Source of the DNA: Corynebacterium amycolatum
Lineage (GTDB): Bacteria > Actinomycetota > Actinomycetes > Mycobacteriales > Mycobacteriaceae
Direction of reading: 5' to 3'
Assembly (NCBI RefSeq): GCF_016889425.1
Contig: NZ_CP069513.1
Location: forward strand, 1,240,001 to 1,304,000
Length of the DNA: 64,000 nucleotides
Position numbers and translations under genes: made by a program. Shown here one piece after another: positions 26,301 through 32,915 of the stretch; the first letter of the stretch is position 1; each line of letters starts with the position of its first letter. The notes below the pieces were generated by a model that saw nothing but the letters and a program-made list of their open reading frames with translations, made no database searches and had not been told where the DNA came from.

Positions 26301-26679
26301 CCTGGAGGACCTTGGGCTTTCCGGCGACCGGGTGACGGCGACGGAGTTCAACTCGCTGCGCTCGCTCATCGATGCCCGCACCCGGTACCGGCCCGAGGGT
26401 CGGGTGAGGGAGGCGCTGTTCGTTCTCCCCGATGACGGCGAGGCTCACAACCACGACCAGTGGCGGGACCACCTCGTCGATGACCTCTGCGTCGCCAGCG
26501 TCGCGGGAAACCACTATTCGTTCGTCCTCGGAGAGGATGCCGCGCTGACCGGGGCCCTCATCGGGGAGTACATCGAACGCCGGCGCCGAGCGCCGGAAAC
26601 GGACGACAGGGCAGCGGACCCGTCGTCCGAAGGAATCGACCGGTCGCGGGACCGGGGAAACGAGATGGAAAATGACTGA
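20341..26679 (+). CDS. Thiazoline-forming NRPS (CP-Cy-A-CP-Cy-CP-TE)
   Basis: A 2112-residue synthetase. Order: carrier 1 (~28-95, Ser57 in IPNSL); cyclization domain Cy1 (~138-545, motif N263-x4-D268); adenylation domain (~560-1065, FTSGTTGRPKGV at 724, Lys1057); carrier 2 (Ser1137 in GGDSL); Cy2 (~1230-1640, canonical D1363-x4-D1368); carrier 3 (Ser1749 in GYDSL); thioesterase (~1800-2095, GWSLGG with Ser1893, His2058). Pocket residues D770, L771, Y774, N811, L837, S839, L863, I871, W872 and K1057 spell DLYNLSLIWK, a cysteine code. With one A domain for two elongation carriers, the enzyme should condense a starter acyl group with two cysteines, cyclize both and release the product. No methyltransferase or epimerase domain is embedded. 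A pantetheinyl transferase must come from elsewhere. Confidence 0.93.
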   Translation: MTMTNETIAPAVASTAVGEARTGARVAPERLSESIADAIGVHLDSADVKLRDHIPNSLTFLQMLLALEDEYGVTIDYGAMDPGVTVADLAAVIDAARGGADAGSAAGAAAGADPAVATGESDDGCAGKNGAGPADAVPLNPIQTAYLLGADEDIELGGQATYIYAESRHDYSLPQVEEAVRTVFGRHDVLFHRLDVDAGVLSPTGACLATVEVVGSGDDVDAAVGEIRRDMRTAARSSNEDGPMVAARLLADAGGCRMFIYFNMIVMDAGSVYLFFDELESLLAGEPPAPASRYGDALAAISARRRDGKRAEDLAYWEKKAADLPRRPEFPAAVRGDDDWSTRRLGTVLDAEITAKLGERARRIGVTLSSLVMAVNAAVVCRWLPESALTVNVTVSERSGLAAGTRVMGDFTSSMLVGVDAGRAATIDGLAEAIDLDIREGLSHRGVSGVEVLQRFLRDAANQTQATAPVVFTSYLGGERGSGRSPVIERIYTQTAQVCLDIQVMPASGGMTLSWDVVDDYFPAVDAMFGAVAEALDVVAEGGEALPIRHAETEGAVARYNDAAGPIHDDTLVSLVEAAYAATPDAPAVRLAARGISYTYAEVWARAGRIARHLSDSGVGAGDAVIVRYTKHPDDIVNMVGALRAGAAFVPVDAGMPAQRQEYVVEASGASGPILDTGVIDELDQSGVAGVGKPAAAEVCDRAGSAGAHPSLGTAPDDLAYVIFTSGTTGRPKGVRISHRNCINTILDVNRRYGVTSADCIIGLSSLGFDLSVYDVFGAFAAGATVTMVGDERDADEILDVLREERVTLWNSAPALLELALVRASDDDVFPDVRTVLLSGDRIAAGLPARAMDMFPNASINSLGGATEGSIWSIYCPLQRDSLENRIPYGYPLANQGIHVLAPDGVHCPVGVPGEIHISGLGVAQGYAADPERTAAAFVDVPGIGRCYRTGDVGIFNAEGFVEFLGRRDRQVKIAGFRVELGEIESVLERSGLVTASMAAVVESGGRGLLACLYVPADDMTGSRDVVRAELARCLPAYMVPTVLLPVAHLPVTVNGKLDQEEIRRHVGAAGGGATADGEVAGAEAGAAGADGSVAVPGAIELVSGVFDEILGEAPSTSAADPACGAGESFFRRGGDSLQFQVMMRAIRQKTGVRLRFRDVIADPTIAHIAGLVSEAMRESGAESEAVAEAVSSLDCAGGAGSVAGGVRESSASAHGKDPVEQFGDDPHAPFPLTDMQKAYYVGRNSGFELGGVTEHYYIESVTEPGTDIDRLEDALDNLIRRHPMLRVVFTAQATQRILPEVPRYRIAVADYRAADEATVVEAVRRKRDELSHQVFDLGSWPLFHLSAFALPDGRHRLFFSVDMIIGDGASQRIFIDDLDKLYRGTELPPVTGDYRTYVLEMKRREASAVGRGDETLTRTVVEDFPPGNTLPSIGAAVDVDVPRMRRLSHTFTAEETALLRERASAADGSVSALLLACYATSLSLWSRGDSVGINITTYNRDPEIADFAGVFGDFTGVILMPVKAAADYDLRWWTAELRDRLLGHMAAGYSGVSLLGAIARHRGLPVGQAIAPFVYTSLLFGEGSAAGDGSGRGAHVLGDVDYAISQTPQVLLDNQVMEVGGRINVAWDFVEQILEPELVEDIFDHYIRSVSGFAGGCPEAAPLSVGQVRRLRLAVGGTSSSGGAIGDGVAGASSAERDRSGAISRIASGDLMGRVREYLTVITGMVRADLGGAEAGADDDLFLLGYDSLGFVNLMQRIQDITGASVPLAEALAKPTPRGVAELVGQSTATPTDRRDADDPGASAADRSLVLLRSGDEAHPIFLVHGGFGTVDIYRDLALAIPGGGQVWGVGFAEFERPFPHAIGIGDIAAHYSGRVREVLVDGAAPAIVGWSLGGTIAAEMVLRLADLDPALVFLDSLAPGIAVDVGDFGAESEKGLLSRVVPSIADLPHGTPVARLWAEFGGVDETDEERGARLRALAAAVAPTLLEDLGLSGDRVTATEFNSLRSLIDARTRYRPEGRVREALFVLPDDGEAHNHDQWRDHLVDDLCVASVAGNHYSFVLGEDAALTGALIGEYIERRRRAPETDDRAADPSSEGIDRSRDRGNEMEND

Positions 26680-27850
26680 CCGACGAAACGGCGGGGAAGC
26701 ACGGGACCGCGACGCGGGCGAACCCGTGAAAGTGCTGGTGGCCGGAGGTACCGGCGTCACCGGACGGCTCGTCCGGGGGATGCTCGGCGTCGTCGACGGG
26801 ATTGAGCTGGCCTACACTTCCCGGCAGAAGCCAGACGATGGCCCGGGGCGGCACTTCCCGCTGAGGATCGCCGCCGGCCACAACGAGATCTGCAGGGTCT
26901 TCCGCAAACACGATTGGGTGGTCAACTGCACCGGCCCGTTCGAGGTGCACGCAGACTCACTCGCCCGTGCTTGCATCGACTCAGGCACCGGGTACATCGA
27001 CGTCAACGATTCGATCGACGCCCGCCGCGCGATCATGGCCCTCGACGGGGATGCCCGGCGGGAGGGGGTTCCCGTGCTCACCGGGTTCGGTCTGTGCCCG
27101 GGCTTGTCGACGGCCCTGTTGGTGCTCGGGGCCCGCGCCGCGGGCGCCGAAGAGGTCCGCGATGTGCGGGTCGATCTGCGAATCGGCGCCGACCAGGAAT
27201 CCGGGGCCGCGGCGGTCGAGTCAATGTTCCGGACTATCCGCGGCGGATACCGCACGATGCTCGGCGGCACCATCGTCGAGGTGCGGCGCAACCCGGTGTC
27301 GTCGCAAAGCGGAATCAGCTACGAATGCCCGGACATCGACGTCGTACGCGAGGTGTGCCCCTCGATCCGTGGATATTCCTACCACGTCGCCTTCGATGCC
27401 CTCCCCGATGAGTCGGTGGAGAAAATCCGCACGTCGAGACTGTACTCGATGCCCGTTGTCTCCGGTCTGCTCGCCCGTCTCGGGGCGGCCGTGACATCGC
27501 GGAAGGCGCGGGCGAAGGGCACTCCGCAACCCGCCGAGCTGGTCGTCGCACTGTCGTCCGCCGGCGCGGGCGATGCGGGCCCGGCGGCCGAGACGACCGT
27601 CGTCCGGGCGACCGGCCCGGGTTCCTACAAAATGACCGCGGCGATTGCTGCCGCCACCGTTGTGGCGGTCGCGGGGAAGCCGGTCGCGCCGGGGTGCCGG
27701 GATCTCGTCGGCCACCCCCGGCTCCTCGAACCGGTCCTCGCCTTCGCCCGCGATGCGGGCATCCATATCGAGGTGCCGCATGACAACCCGACCACGGGGC
27801 CGCTGCCGACAGCGGCCCACTGCGATACCAAAGAAAAGGGGAAACGATGA
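26672..27850 (+). CDS. Saccharopine-dehydrogenase-like oxidoreductase
   Basis: A 392-residue protein with an N-terminal Rossmann motif VLVAGGTGVTGRLVRGML and NCTGPFEVHADSLARACIDSGTGYIDVND, typical of the saccharopine dehydrogenase NADP-binding family. It overlaps the NRPS end by 8 nt, so it is translationally coupled. In siderophore pathways such as pyochelin and yersiniabactin a stand-alone reductase (PchG/Irp3, a different family) reduces a thiazoline. By position this protein is the candidate for reducing one ring to a thiazolidine or for modifying the released product. That role is inference only. Confidence 0.8.
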   Translation: MTDRRNGGEARDRDAGEPVKVLVAGGTGVTGRLVRGMLGVVDGIELAYTSRQKPDDGPGRHFPLRIAAGHNEICRVFRKHDWVVNCTGPFEVHADSLARACIDSGTGYIDVNDSIDARRAIMALDGDARREGVPVLTGFGLCPGLSTALLVLGARAAGAEEVRDVRVDLRIGADQESGAAAVESMFRTIRGGYRTMLGGTIVEVRRNPVSSQSGISYECPDIDVVREVCPSIRGYSYHVAFDALPDESVEKIRTSRLYSMPVVSGLLARLGAAVTSRKARAKGTPQPAELVVALSSAGAGDAGPAAETTVVRATGPGSYKMTAAIAAATVVAVAGKPVAPGCRDLVGHPRLLEPVLAFARDAGIHIEVPHDNPTTGPLPTAAHCDTKEKGKR

Positions 27851-28866
27851 CGGATCAAGCTGAACGAGGTGCGGCGATCGTCGTACGCGACCTCACGAAG
27901 AGCTACCCGATTGCGGGCAAAGCGGGCACCCCGCCCGAAGGCGGGCGCAAGGGAAAGCGCGGTGCCCGGATGCGCAAGCATGTGCTCGACGGCGTGAGTT
28001 TCACCGTGCCCGCCGGGGCGATCGTGTCGTTCCTCGGTCACAACGGCGCAGGCAAGACCACCCTCATCCGAATCCTGTCGACGCTCATCACCGCCGACTC
28101 CGGCGAGGTGAGCATCTTCTCGCGCGATGTGAAAGAGAACCCGGCGGGCGTGCGCGCTGACATTGCCACCACCGGCCAATTCGCGGCGATCGACGAGAAC
28201 CTCACCGGCCGGGAGAACCTGGAGTTCTTCGGGCGGCTGCGCGGACTCGACCGCGCCGCCGCGGCCGCCCGCGCGACGGAACTGCTCGCGCAATTCTCGC
28301 TCGCAGACAGTGCCTCGACGCTGGCGTCGGCCTATTCGGGTGGCATGCGGCGCCGCCTCGACATCGCCGCGTCGCTGTGCGTCGTGCCCAGGCTGCTGTT
28401 CCTCGACGAACCCACGACGGGGCTGGATCCGGTCAGCCGCGAAGAGCTGTGGGGCTTCATCCGGCAGCTGCGAGACGACGGAATGACCCTGGTGCTGACC
28501 ACCCAGTACCTGGAAGAGGCGGAGGCGCTGGCCGACCACGTCCATCTGCTCAAGGATCGCCGCATCGTCGCCAGCGGAACGCCGGAGGAATTGCGCCGCG
28601 ACTTCGGGTCGCACGTGCTCCGCGTGTCCTTTGCCACCACCGCCGAGGCGGAGGCGTTCGCCCGCTGCCTCGGAGGAACGTGCCTGGACGGCGCCCGCGT
28701 CGCGGGGAAGTCGGTGTCCCTCGACGTCGACCCCGGACCGCGGGTCCTCGAGGCGGTGGCGCAGGCGATGGAGGCCTCGGAAGCGTTGCCGGATTCGCTG
28801 AGCGTGTCGCCGCCCACCCTCAACGAGGTATTCATATCGATGAACGCAGGGGGTGCGGCGCGATGA
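27847..28866 (+). CDS. DrrA-like ABC exporter ATPase
   Basis: A 339-residue ATPase of the drug-resistance (DrrA) type. An insertion of basic residues occurs near 32-45. Walker A is GHNGAGKTT, signature YSGGMRRRLDIAASL, Walker B LLFLDEPTTGLDP, with the TTQYLEEAE switch-His region replaced by Gln as often seen in DrrA proteins. The C-terminal ~80 residues form the regulatory extension usual in this group. It overlaps its permease gene by ATGA. With the next two genes it should form a transporter that exports the NRPS product, or another lipid-like molecule. Confidence 0.9.
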   Translation: MTDQAERGAAIVVRDLTKSYPIAGKAGTPPEGGRKGKRGARMRKHVLDGVSFTVPAGAIVSFLGHNGAGKTTLIRILSTLITADSGEVSIFSRDVKENPAGVRADIATTGQFAAIDENLTGRENLEFFGRLRGLDRAAAAARATELLAQFSLADSASTLASAYSGGMRRRLDIAASLCVVPRLLFLDEPTTGLDPVSREELWGFIRQLRDDGMTLVLTTQYLEEAEALADHVHLLKDRRIVASGTPEELRRDFGSHVLRVSFATTAEAEAFARCLGGTCLDGARVAGKSVSLDVDPGPRVLEAVAQAMEASEALPDSLSVSPPTLNEVFISMNAGGAAR

Positions 28867-29615
28867 GTGCGACGTCGGTCGCGGCGTTTCTCCGTCGGGA
28901 TCTGCTACTGTTGCGACGCAACACCGCGTCGCTGATTTCCATGTTCGTAGTTCCGCCCCTCTTTCTGCTGTGCCTGTACGCGGTGTTTGGGTACTCGGCG
29001 GGGCAATCCGGCTTCGGGTACCTGCGTTTCGTGCTCGGCGGCTGCCTGTTCCAGGCGGCGATGTTCACCGCCGCGGCGTCGGCGATGGCGGTGGGACAGG
29101 ACGTCGAATCCGGGCTCGTTGACCGCGTGCGCGTGTTGCCCGGGGCCACAGGCGGCTATGTCGCCGGCAGGCTCGTCACCGATGTGCTGCGGATGTCCGC
29201 GTCGATCGCGGCGCTGCTGGTCGTCGCGTGGGCCTGCGGCCTCGACATGGCTGTCGGTGACGTCGCGTGGACTGTCCTGTGGTCGCTGTTCGCCGCGGCG
29301 GTCCTGTCCCTGGTCACGGACGGGGTGATCCTGATGGTGCCCGCCCCGGTGTCGACGGCCTCATCGATCCAGGCGCTGGAAATGCTGCTGCTCATGTTCT
29401 CCACTGCGTTCATTCCGGCGACCGCTTTGGACGGCTCCCTGCGCGACGTCGTACGTCACATGCCGTTTTCGCCGATCATCGAGGTGATCAGGGCGGCGTC
29501 CCCGGATGCCTTCCCGGATAGTGCCGGGGAAGAGGCAGCCCTGTGGCTCGGTGTCGCGGCGGTCGCCGGAATCGTCCTGTTCATCCGCCGGTTCACCTCG
29601 AGGAGCGAATCATGA
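28863..29615 (+). CDS. ABC-2 type permease, DrrB-like
   Basis: A 250-residue membrane protein with six predicted helices and the ABC-2 pattern (FLRRDLLLLRRN start, then SGLVDRVRVLP coupling-type motif, LEMLLLMFSTAFIPATALDG, MPFSPIIEVIRA). I place the start at ATG 28863, overlapping the ATPase stop by 4 nt. The longer open frame from 28377 is the ATPase gene out of frame. It likely forms a heterodimer with the next permease and is driven by the DrrA-like ATPase. Confidence 0.88.
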   Translation: MSATSVAAFLRRDLLLLRRNTASLISMFVVPPLFLLCLYAVFGYSAGQSGFGYLRFVLGGCLFQAAMFTAAASAMAVGQDVESGLVDRVRVLPGATGGYVAGRLVTDVLRMSASIAALLVVAWACGLDMAVGDVAWTVLWSLFAAAVLSLVTDGVILMVPAPVSTASSIQALEMLLLMFSTAFIPATALDGSLRDVVRHMPFSPIIEVIRAASPDAFPDSAGEEAALWLGVAAVAGIVLFIRRFTSRSES

Positions 29616-30349
29616 TCGGCCCCATCTTCGTGCATCTGCGGCGCATTGCCCACATTTGGCTGCGGCGCCCCGACTTCTGGTTCATGACGTTCATTGCTCC
29701 GCTCGTGTACCTGTTCATCGTCAACCGCATGTTCGGTGGCCTGGTCAGGCAGCTCACCGGAGAGTTCGAACTCCCGAACGCGGTCATCCTGGTCGTGACG
29801 ACGTGGGCGTTCATCTTGGCCATCACGGGATCGTCCACTGTGTTCGTTGAACGCAGCAATGGCCTCCACGAGCGGTTGATCACCATGCCGGCGCCGTACG
29901 CGGCCGTGCCGGCCGCACGGATCATCGCCGAGTTCATCCGGATCATGGCGATGTCGGTCGTCGTCGTGGCGGTGGCCGCCTTGCTTTCCGACAGCCCCCC
30001 TGAGGCGTCCTGGTGGTGGAGGATCGCGGTGACCGGCGCGATGGTTGCCGCGGCGGCCGCATGCACCGGCACGTACATCGCGTTCTCCATCACCAGCCCC
30101 CAGGGCTCCGTGGCCCTCATCCCGTTAATCATCGTTGCGATGTTCGTCAACACGGTGCTCATGCCCGCCGACCACTTCCGTCCTCTCCTGCGCGGAATCG
30201 CCGGGCACACCCCCGTATCCGCGGCCGGCGAGGCCGTCAACGGCAACGGGGCTGCGGGTCTGGTGGTCTGCGCGGCCTGGTTCTTAGGCATCGCCGTGCT
30301 TGCGGCGTGGGGCATCGCCGTGAAAACGAGGCCGGGGGAGTCTGCATGA
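29612..30349 (+). CDS. ABC-2 type permease, second subunit
   Basis: A 245-residue permease paired with the preceding gene through an ATGA overlap. It begins MIGPIFVHLRRIAHIWLRRP, has about six helices, and carries SNGLHERLITMPAP, equivalent to the SGLVDRVRVLP segment of its partner. The AGGAGCG sequence before ATG 29612 can serve as ribosome site. Two different permeases plus one ATPase is the DrrABC arrangement, used elsewhere to export polyketides, lipids and antibiotics. Confidence 0.88.
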   Translation: MIGPIFVHLRRIAHIWLRRPDFWFMTFIAPLVYLFIVNRMFGGLVRQLTGEFELPNAVILVVTTWAFILAITGSSTVFVERSNGLHERLITMPAPYAAVPAARIIAEFIRIMAMSVVVVAVAALLSDSPPEASWWWRIAVTGAMVAAAAACTGTYIAFSITSPQGSVALIPLIIVAMFVNTVLMPADHFRPLLRGIAGHTPVSAAGEAVNGNGAAGLVVCAAWFLGIAVLAAWGIAVKTRPGESA

Positions 30350-31140
30350 CGGGCACGTCCACGGGGGCATCGCCGCCGACGATGGCCCGCGAACCCGAGC
30401 ACCTAACCCGAAACCGCCGCGTGGACGCGGCCCACACACCCCGGAGACAGAACCAGATGAAGTCGATTGCCCAGATCGTCCAGAACAACCGCAGACTCCT
30501 CGCGGCCTACGAGGACAAGGTCCAGCCGAGGTTCCTCAGCCGCTATGCGCGTGAACCGATGGACGCCGCCGCCGTGTATCGGAAGCTCCGTGCGCTGGAT
30601 CCCGGGCCGGATGCACCGGCCCGGGTTCTCGACCTCGGTTGCGGAACCGGGTGGCTCGCCCGCATGCTCGCCGCCGAGCCTCGCTATCGCAGGGCGAACA
30701 TCGTCGGCTACGACCTGTCGCCCAATGCGATTCGCATCGCCCGCGAACGCGCCGCCGTCGAAGGGCTCGGGGCCCGGACGGAATTCCACGTCGCCGACGT
30801 CCTTGCGCCGCTCGCGGGAGAGCCCGGCAGGACCGATGAAATCTGGGTGTGCGGCGCGCTCCACCAAATGAAGGATGCGGGTGCCGCGCTCGGCAGGGTC
30901 GCCGGGCTGCTCGCCGACGGCGGCATCGCTTACGTGCAGACGTTCGCCGAGGATCCCGACGTGAACGAGCGGGTCGACATGGCCGTCATGGCGAAGATGG
31001 GCCACCGGGTGTTCCGGGGCAGCGAGCTCGAGGACCTCGCCGAAGCCAACGGGCTGAAGCTGGGCGGAGCCTCACACGCCGGCATGGTGTACTTCTGCAC
31101 TCTCACGAAGAAAAGCGCGATCGGGGAGGCGGGCAAGTGA
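30346..31140 (+). CDS. SAM-dependent methyltransferase (class I)
   Basis: A 264-residue protein with the SAM-binding motif VLDLGCGTGWLARML, then YDLSPNAIRIARERA and a conserved EIWVCGALHQ region, all class I features. The ATG at 30346 overlaps the permease stop by 4 nt. An alternative start at 30457 has a GGAGACAG ribosome site and begins directly before the conserved fold, so the first 37 residues may not be made. It probably methylates the NRPS product; N-, O- or C-methylation cannot be told. The NRPS has no built-in methylation domain, so a stand-alone enzyme would fit. Confidence 0.87.
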   Translation: MTGTSTGASPPTMAREPEHLTRNRRVDAAHTPRRQNQMKSIAQIVQNNRRLLAAYEDKVQPRFLSRYAREPMDAAAVYRKLRALDPGPDAPARVLDLGCGTGWLARMLAAEPRYRRANIVGYDLSPNAIRIARERAAVEGLGARTEFHVADVLAPLAGEPGRTDEIWVCGALHQMKDAGAALGRVAGLLADGGIAYVQTFAEDPDVNERVDMAVMAKMGHRVFRGSELEDLAEANGLKLGGASHAGMVYFCTLTKKSAIGEAGK

Positions 31141-32915
31141 GCGCCGTGGACGGGACCGTAGGCCCGTGGTCGCTGCTCGCCCCGATCCGGACTCGGATGC
31201 GTGCGGTGGTCGCGTTATCCGTCCTGTCGTCGGTGGCTACCGTTGCTTCGCTGGTCGGCATCATCGACATCGCGATGACGTACCCGGAGGCCCCGGAGCA
31301 TCGGACGTGGTTGGCCGTGGCTGTCATCGTCGTCGCCGCAACGGTGCGCATGGCCGCGGACGGCGCCGCCGGCATGCTCTCGCACCGGGCGGATAACGAC
31401 CTGCAGCTCCACCTCCGGCGCCGGCTGGTCGCCCAAATCCGGAAGTTGCCGCTGGGCTGGCTGGACGCCCGGCGCTCGTCGGGAATCATCGGGTCGGTTG
31501 AGAAGGACGTCGCGGCTGTCCACCAGCTCATGGGCCACACCGTCGGTGAGACCGTGGTGGCGGTGCTGGTTCCCCTGCTTTCCCTCATCGCGCTCGTCGC
31601 GGTGGATTGGCGGATTGCGGCGGTGGCGGTCGTCCCGGTGCTGGTCACCTTCGCCCTGATGGGCGTAATGATGTCGCGTGGCGCCGGCCTTCAGCGCGAC
31701 TACGAGCGAGCCTCCGAAGGAGTGACGGCCGCGGTCATCGAGTTGGTGCGCGGCATCCCGGTGATGAAGTCCTTCGGACGCGCCAACCAGGGCTCGGGCC
31801 GCTACGATGCCGCGGCGTCGTCGTTCGTCCGCGCGTGGTCCGCCTGGTCTCGGCAGTCGAACGTCTATCTTGGGCTCATCGACGTGGTGACGTCTCCGAT
31901 CACGGTCCTCGCAGTGGTGTGCGGCGCCGGCCTCGCTCTGAGGGACGCCGCGGGCGGCACACCGGAGGGCCTCGTCGCCGGGCTGGTTCTCGGCCTTGGA
32001 TTCTCCGCGGCGATCGTGCGGGTGGCCATGAACTCCGAACCCATCATCGCGGGGATCGCGGCCCTGAAATCCATCGCGGAGGTGCTGGGCACGCCGCCGA
32101 TCGCCGAGCCCGCCGATCCGGTGCCCGTGCGCGGGGGCGCGCTCGAGGTCCGGAACCTGGTCTTCTCCTACGGGGATGGGCCGCGGGTCCTCGATGGGAT
32201 GTCCGCGACGTTCGAACCGGGGACCCTCACGGCGTTGGTGGGGTCCTCCGGTTCCGGAAAGTCCACCGTCGCCCGGTTGTTGGCGCGTTTCCACGACCCC
32301 GTCGAAGGCTCGGTGCTGCTGGGCGGCGTCGATCTCCGCGACATCGCCGTGCGCGACGTGCACCGCTCGGTGTCGGTGGTGTTCCAAGATCCGCAGTTGC
32401 TCACGCTGCCGTTGCGGGAGAACATCCGGCTGGCCAAGAGAGACGCCACCGACGGCGACATCATGGCGGCCGCGAAGCTCGCGAACCTCGATGCGATCAT
32501 CGAGGCGCTGCCGAAGCGCCTGGATTCGGTGGTCAACGTCGACGTGACCTTTTCCGGTGGCGAGGCGCAGCGCGTGGCCATCGCGAGGTCGATCGTCACG
32601 GACGCGCCGGTGCTCATCTTCGACGAGGCAACCGCTTACGCGGATCCGGCTTCCGAGGCCCTCATCCAGTCCGCAATCGAGCGTTTGGCCCGTTCGCGGA
32701 CGGTGATTGTGATCGCGCACAGGTTGAGCACGATCCGCAACGCCGACCGCATCCTCGTTCTCGATGGGGGAGCGGTCGCGGAGGCGGGTACCCACGACGA
32801 GTTGCTTGCGCGCGGTGGCCGCTACCGGGATTTGTGGCGCGCGTTCGCGCTCGACGACGAACCATCCGCCCCGCGGGGCATTGAATCAGACGATGAAAAG
32901 GCGGGGAACCGATGA
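31137..32915 (+). CDS. Half-size ABC transporter (YbtP/IrtA-like)
   Basis: A 592-residue protein with a six-helix exporter-fold domain (residues ~10-320) and an ATPase domain: Walker A GSSGSGKST, Q-loop VFQDPQLL, signature FSGGEAQRVAIARS, Walker B LIFDEATAYADP, switch IAHRLST. The start is GTG 31137, overlapping the methyltransferase stop. Pairs of such half transporters import metallophores in Yersinia (YbtP/Q) and mycobacteria (IrtA/B), despite the exporter fold. The siderophore-interacting flavin domain found at the N-terminus of IrtA is absent. With the next gene it presumably forms a heterodimer. Confidence 0.88.
   Translation: MSAVDGTVGPWSLLAPIRTRMRAVVALSVLSSVATVASLVGIIDIAMTYPEAPEHRTWLAVAVIVVAATVRMAADGAAGMLSHRADNDLQLHLRRRLVAQIRKLPLGWLDARRSSGIIGSVEKDVAAVHQLMGHTVGETVVAVLVPLLSLIALVAVDWRIAAVAVVPVLVTFALMGVMMSRGAGLQRDYERASEGVTAAVIELVRGIPVMKSFGRANQGSGRYDAAASSFVRAWSAWSRQSNVYLGLIDVVTSPITVLAVVCGAGLALRDAAGGTPEGLVAGLVLGLGFSAAIVRVAMNSEPIIAGIAALKSIAEVLGTPPIAEPADPVPVRGGALEVRNLVFSYGDGPRVLDGMSATFEPGTLTALVGSSGSGKSTVARLLARFHDPVEGSVLLGGVDLRDIAVRDVHRSVSVVFQDPQLLTLPLRENIRLAKRDATDGDIMAAAKLANLDAIIEALPKRLDSVVNVDVTFSGGEAQRVAIARSIVTDAPVLIFDEATAYADPASEALIQSAIERLARSRTVIVIAHRLSTIRNADRILVLDGGAVAEAGTHDELLARGGRYRDLWRAFALDDEPSAPRGIESDDEKAGNR

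Noticed and set aside
20958..26381. Many long frames antisense or out of frame within the NRPS gene
   Set aside because: High G+C DNA gives long stop-free shadows; all are Arg/Pro/Ala rich and the NRPS frame has clear domains throughout.
26672..27850. Opine dehydrogenase (staphylopine/pseudopaline type)
   Set aside because: The saccharopine-dehydrogenase NADP motif and lack of a nicotianamine-synthase-like partner do not support it.
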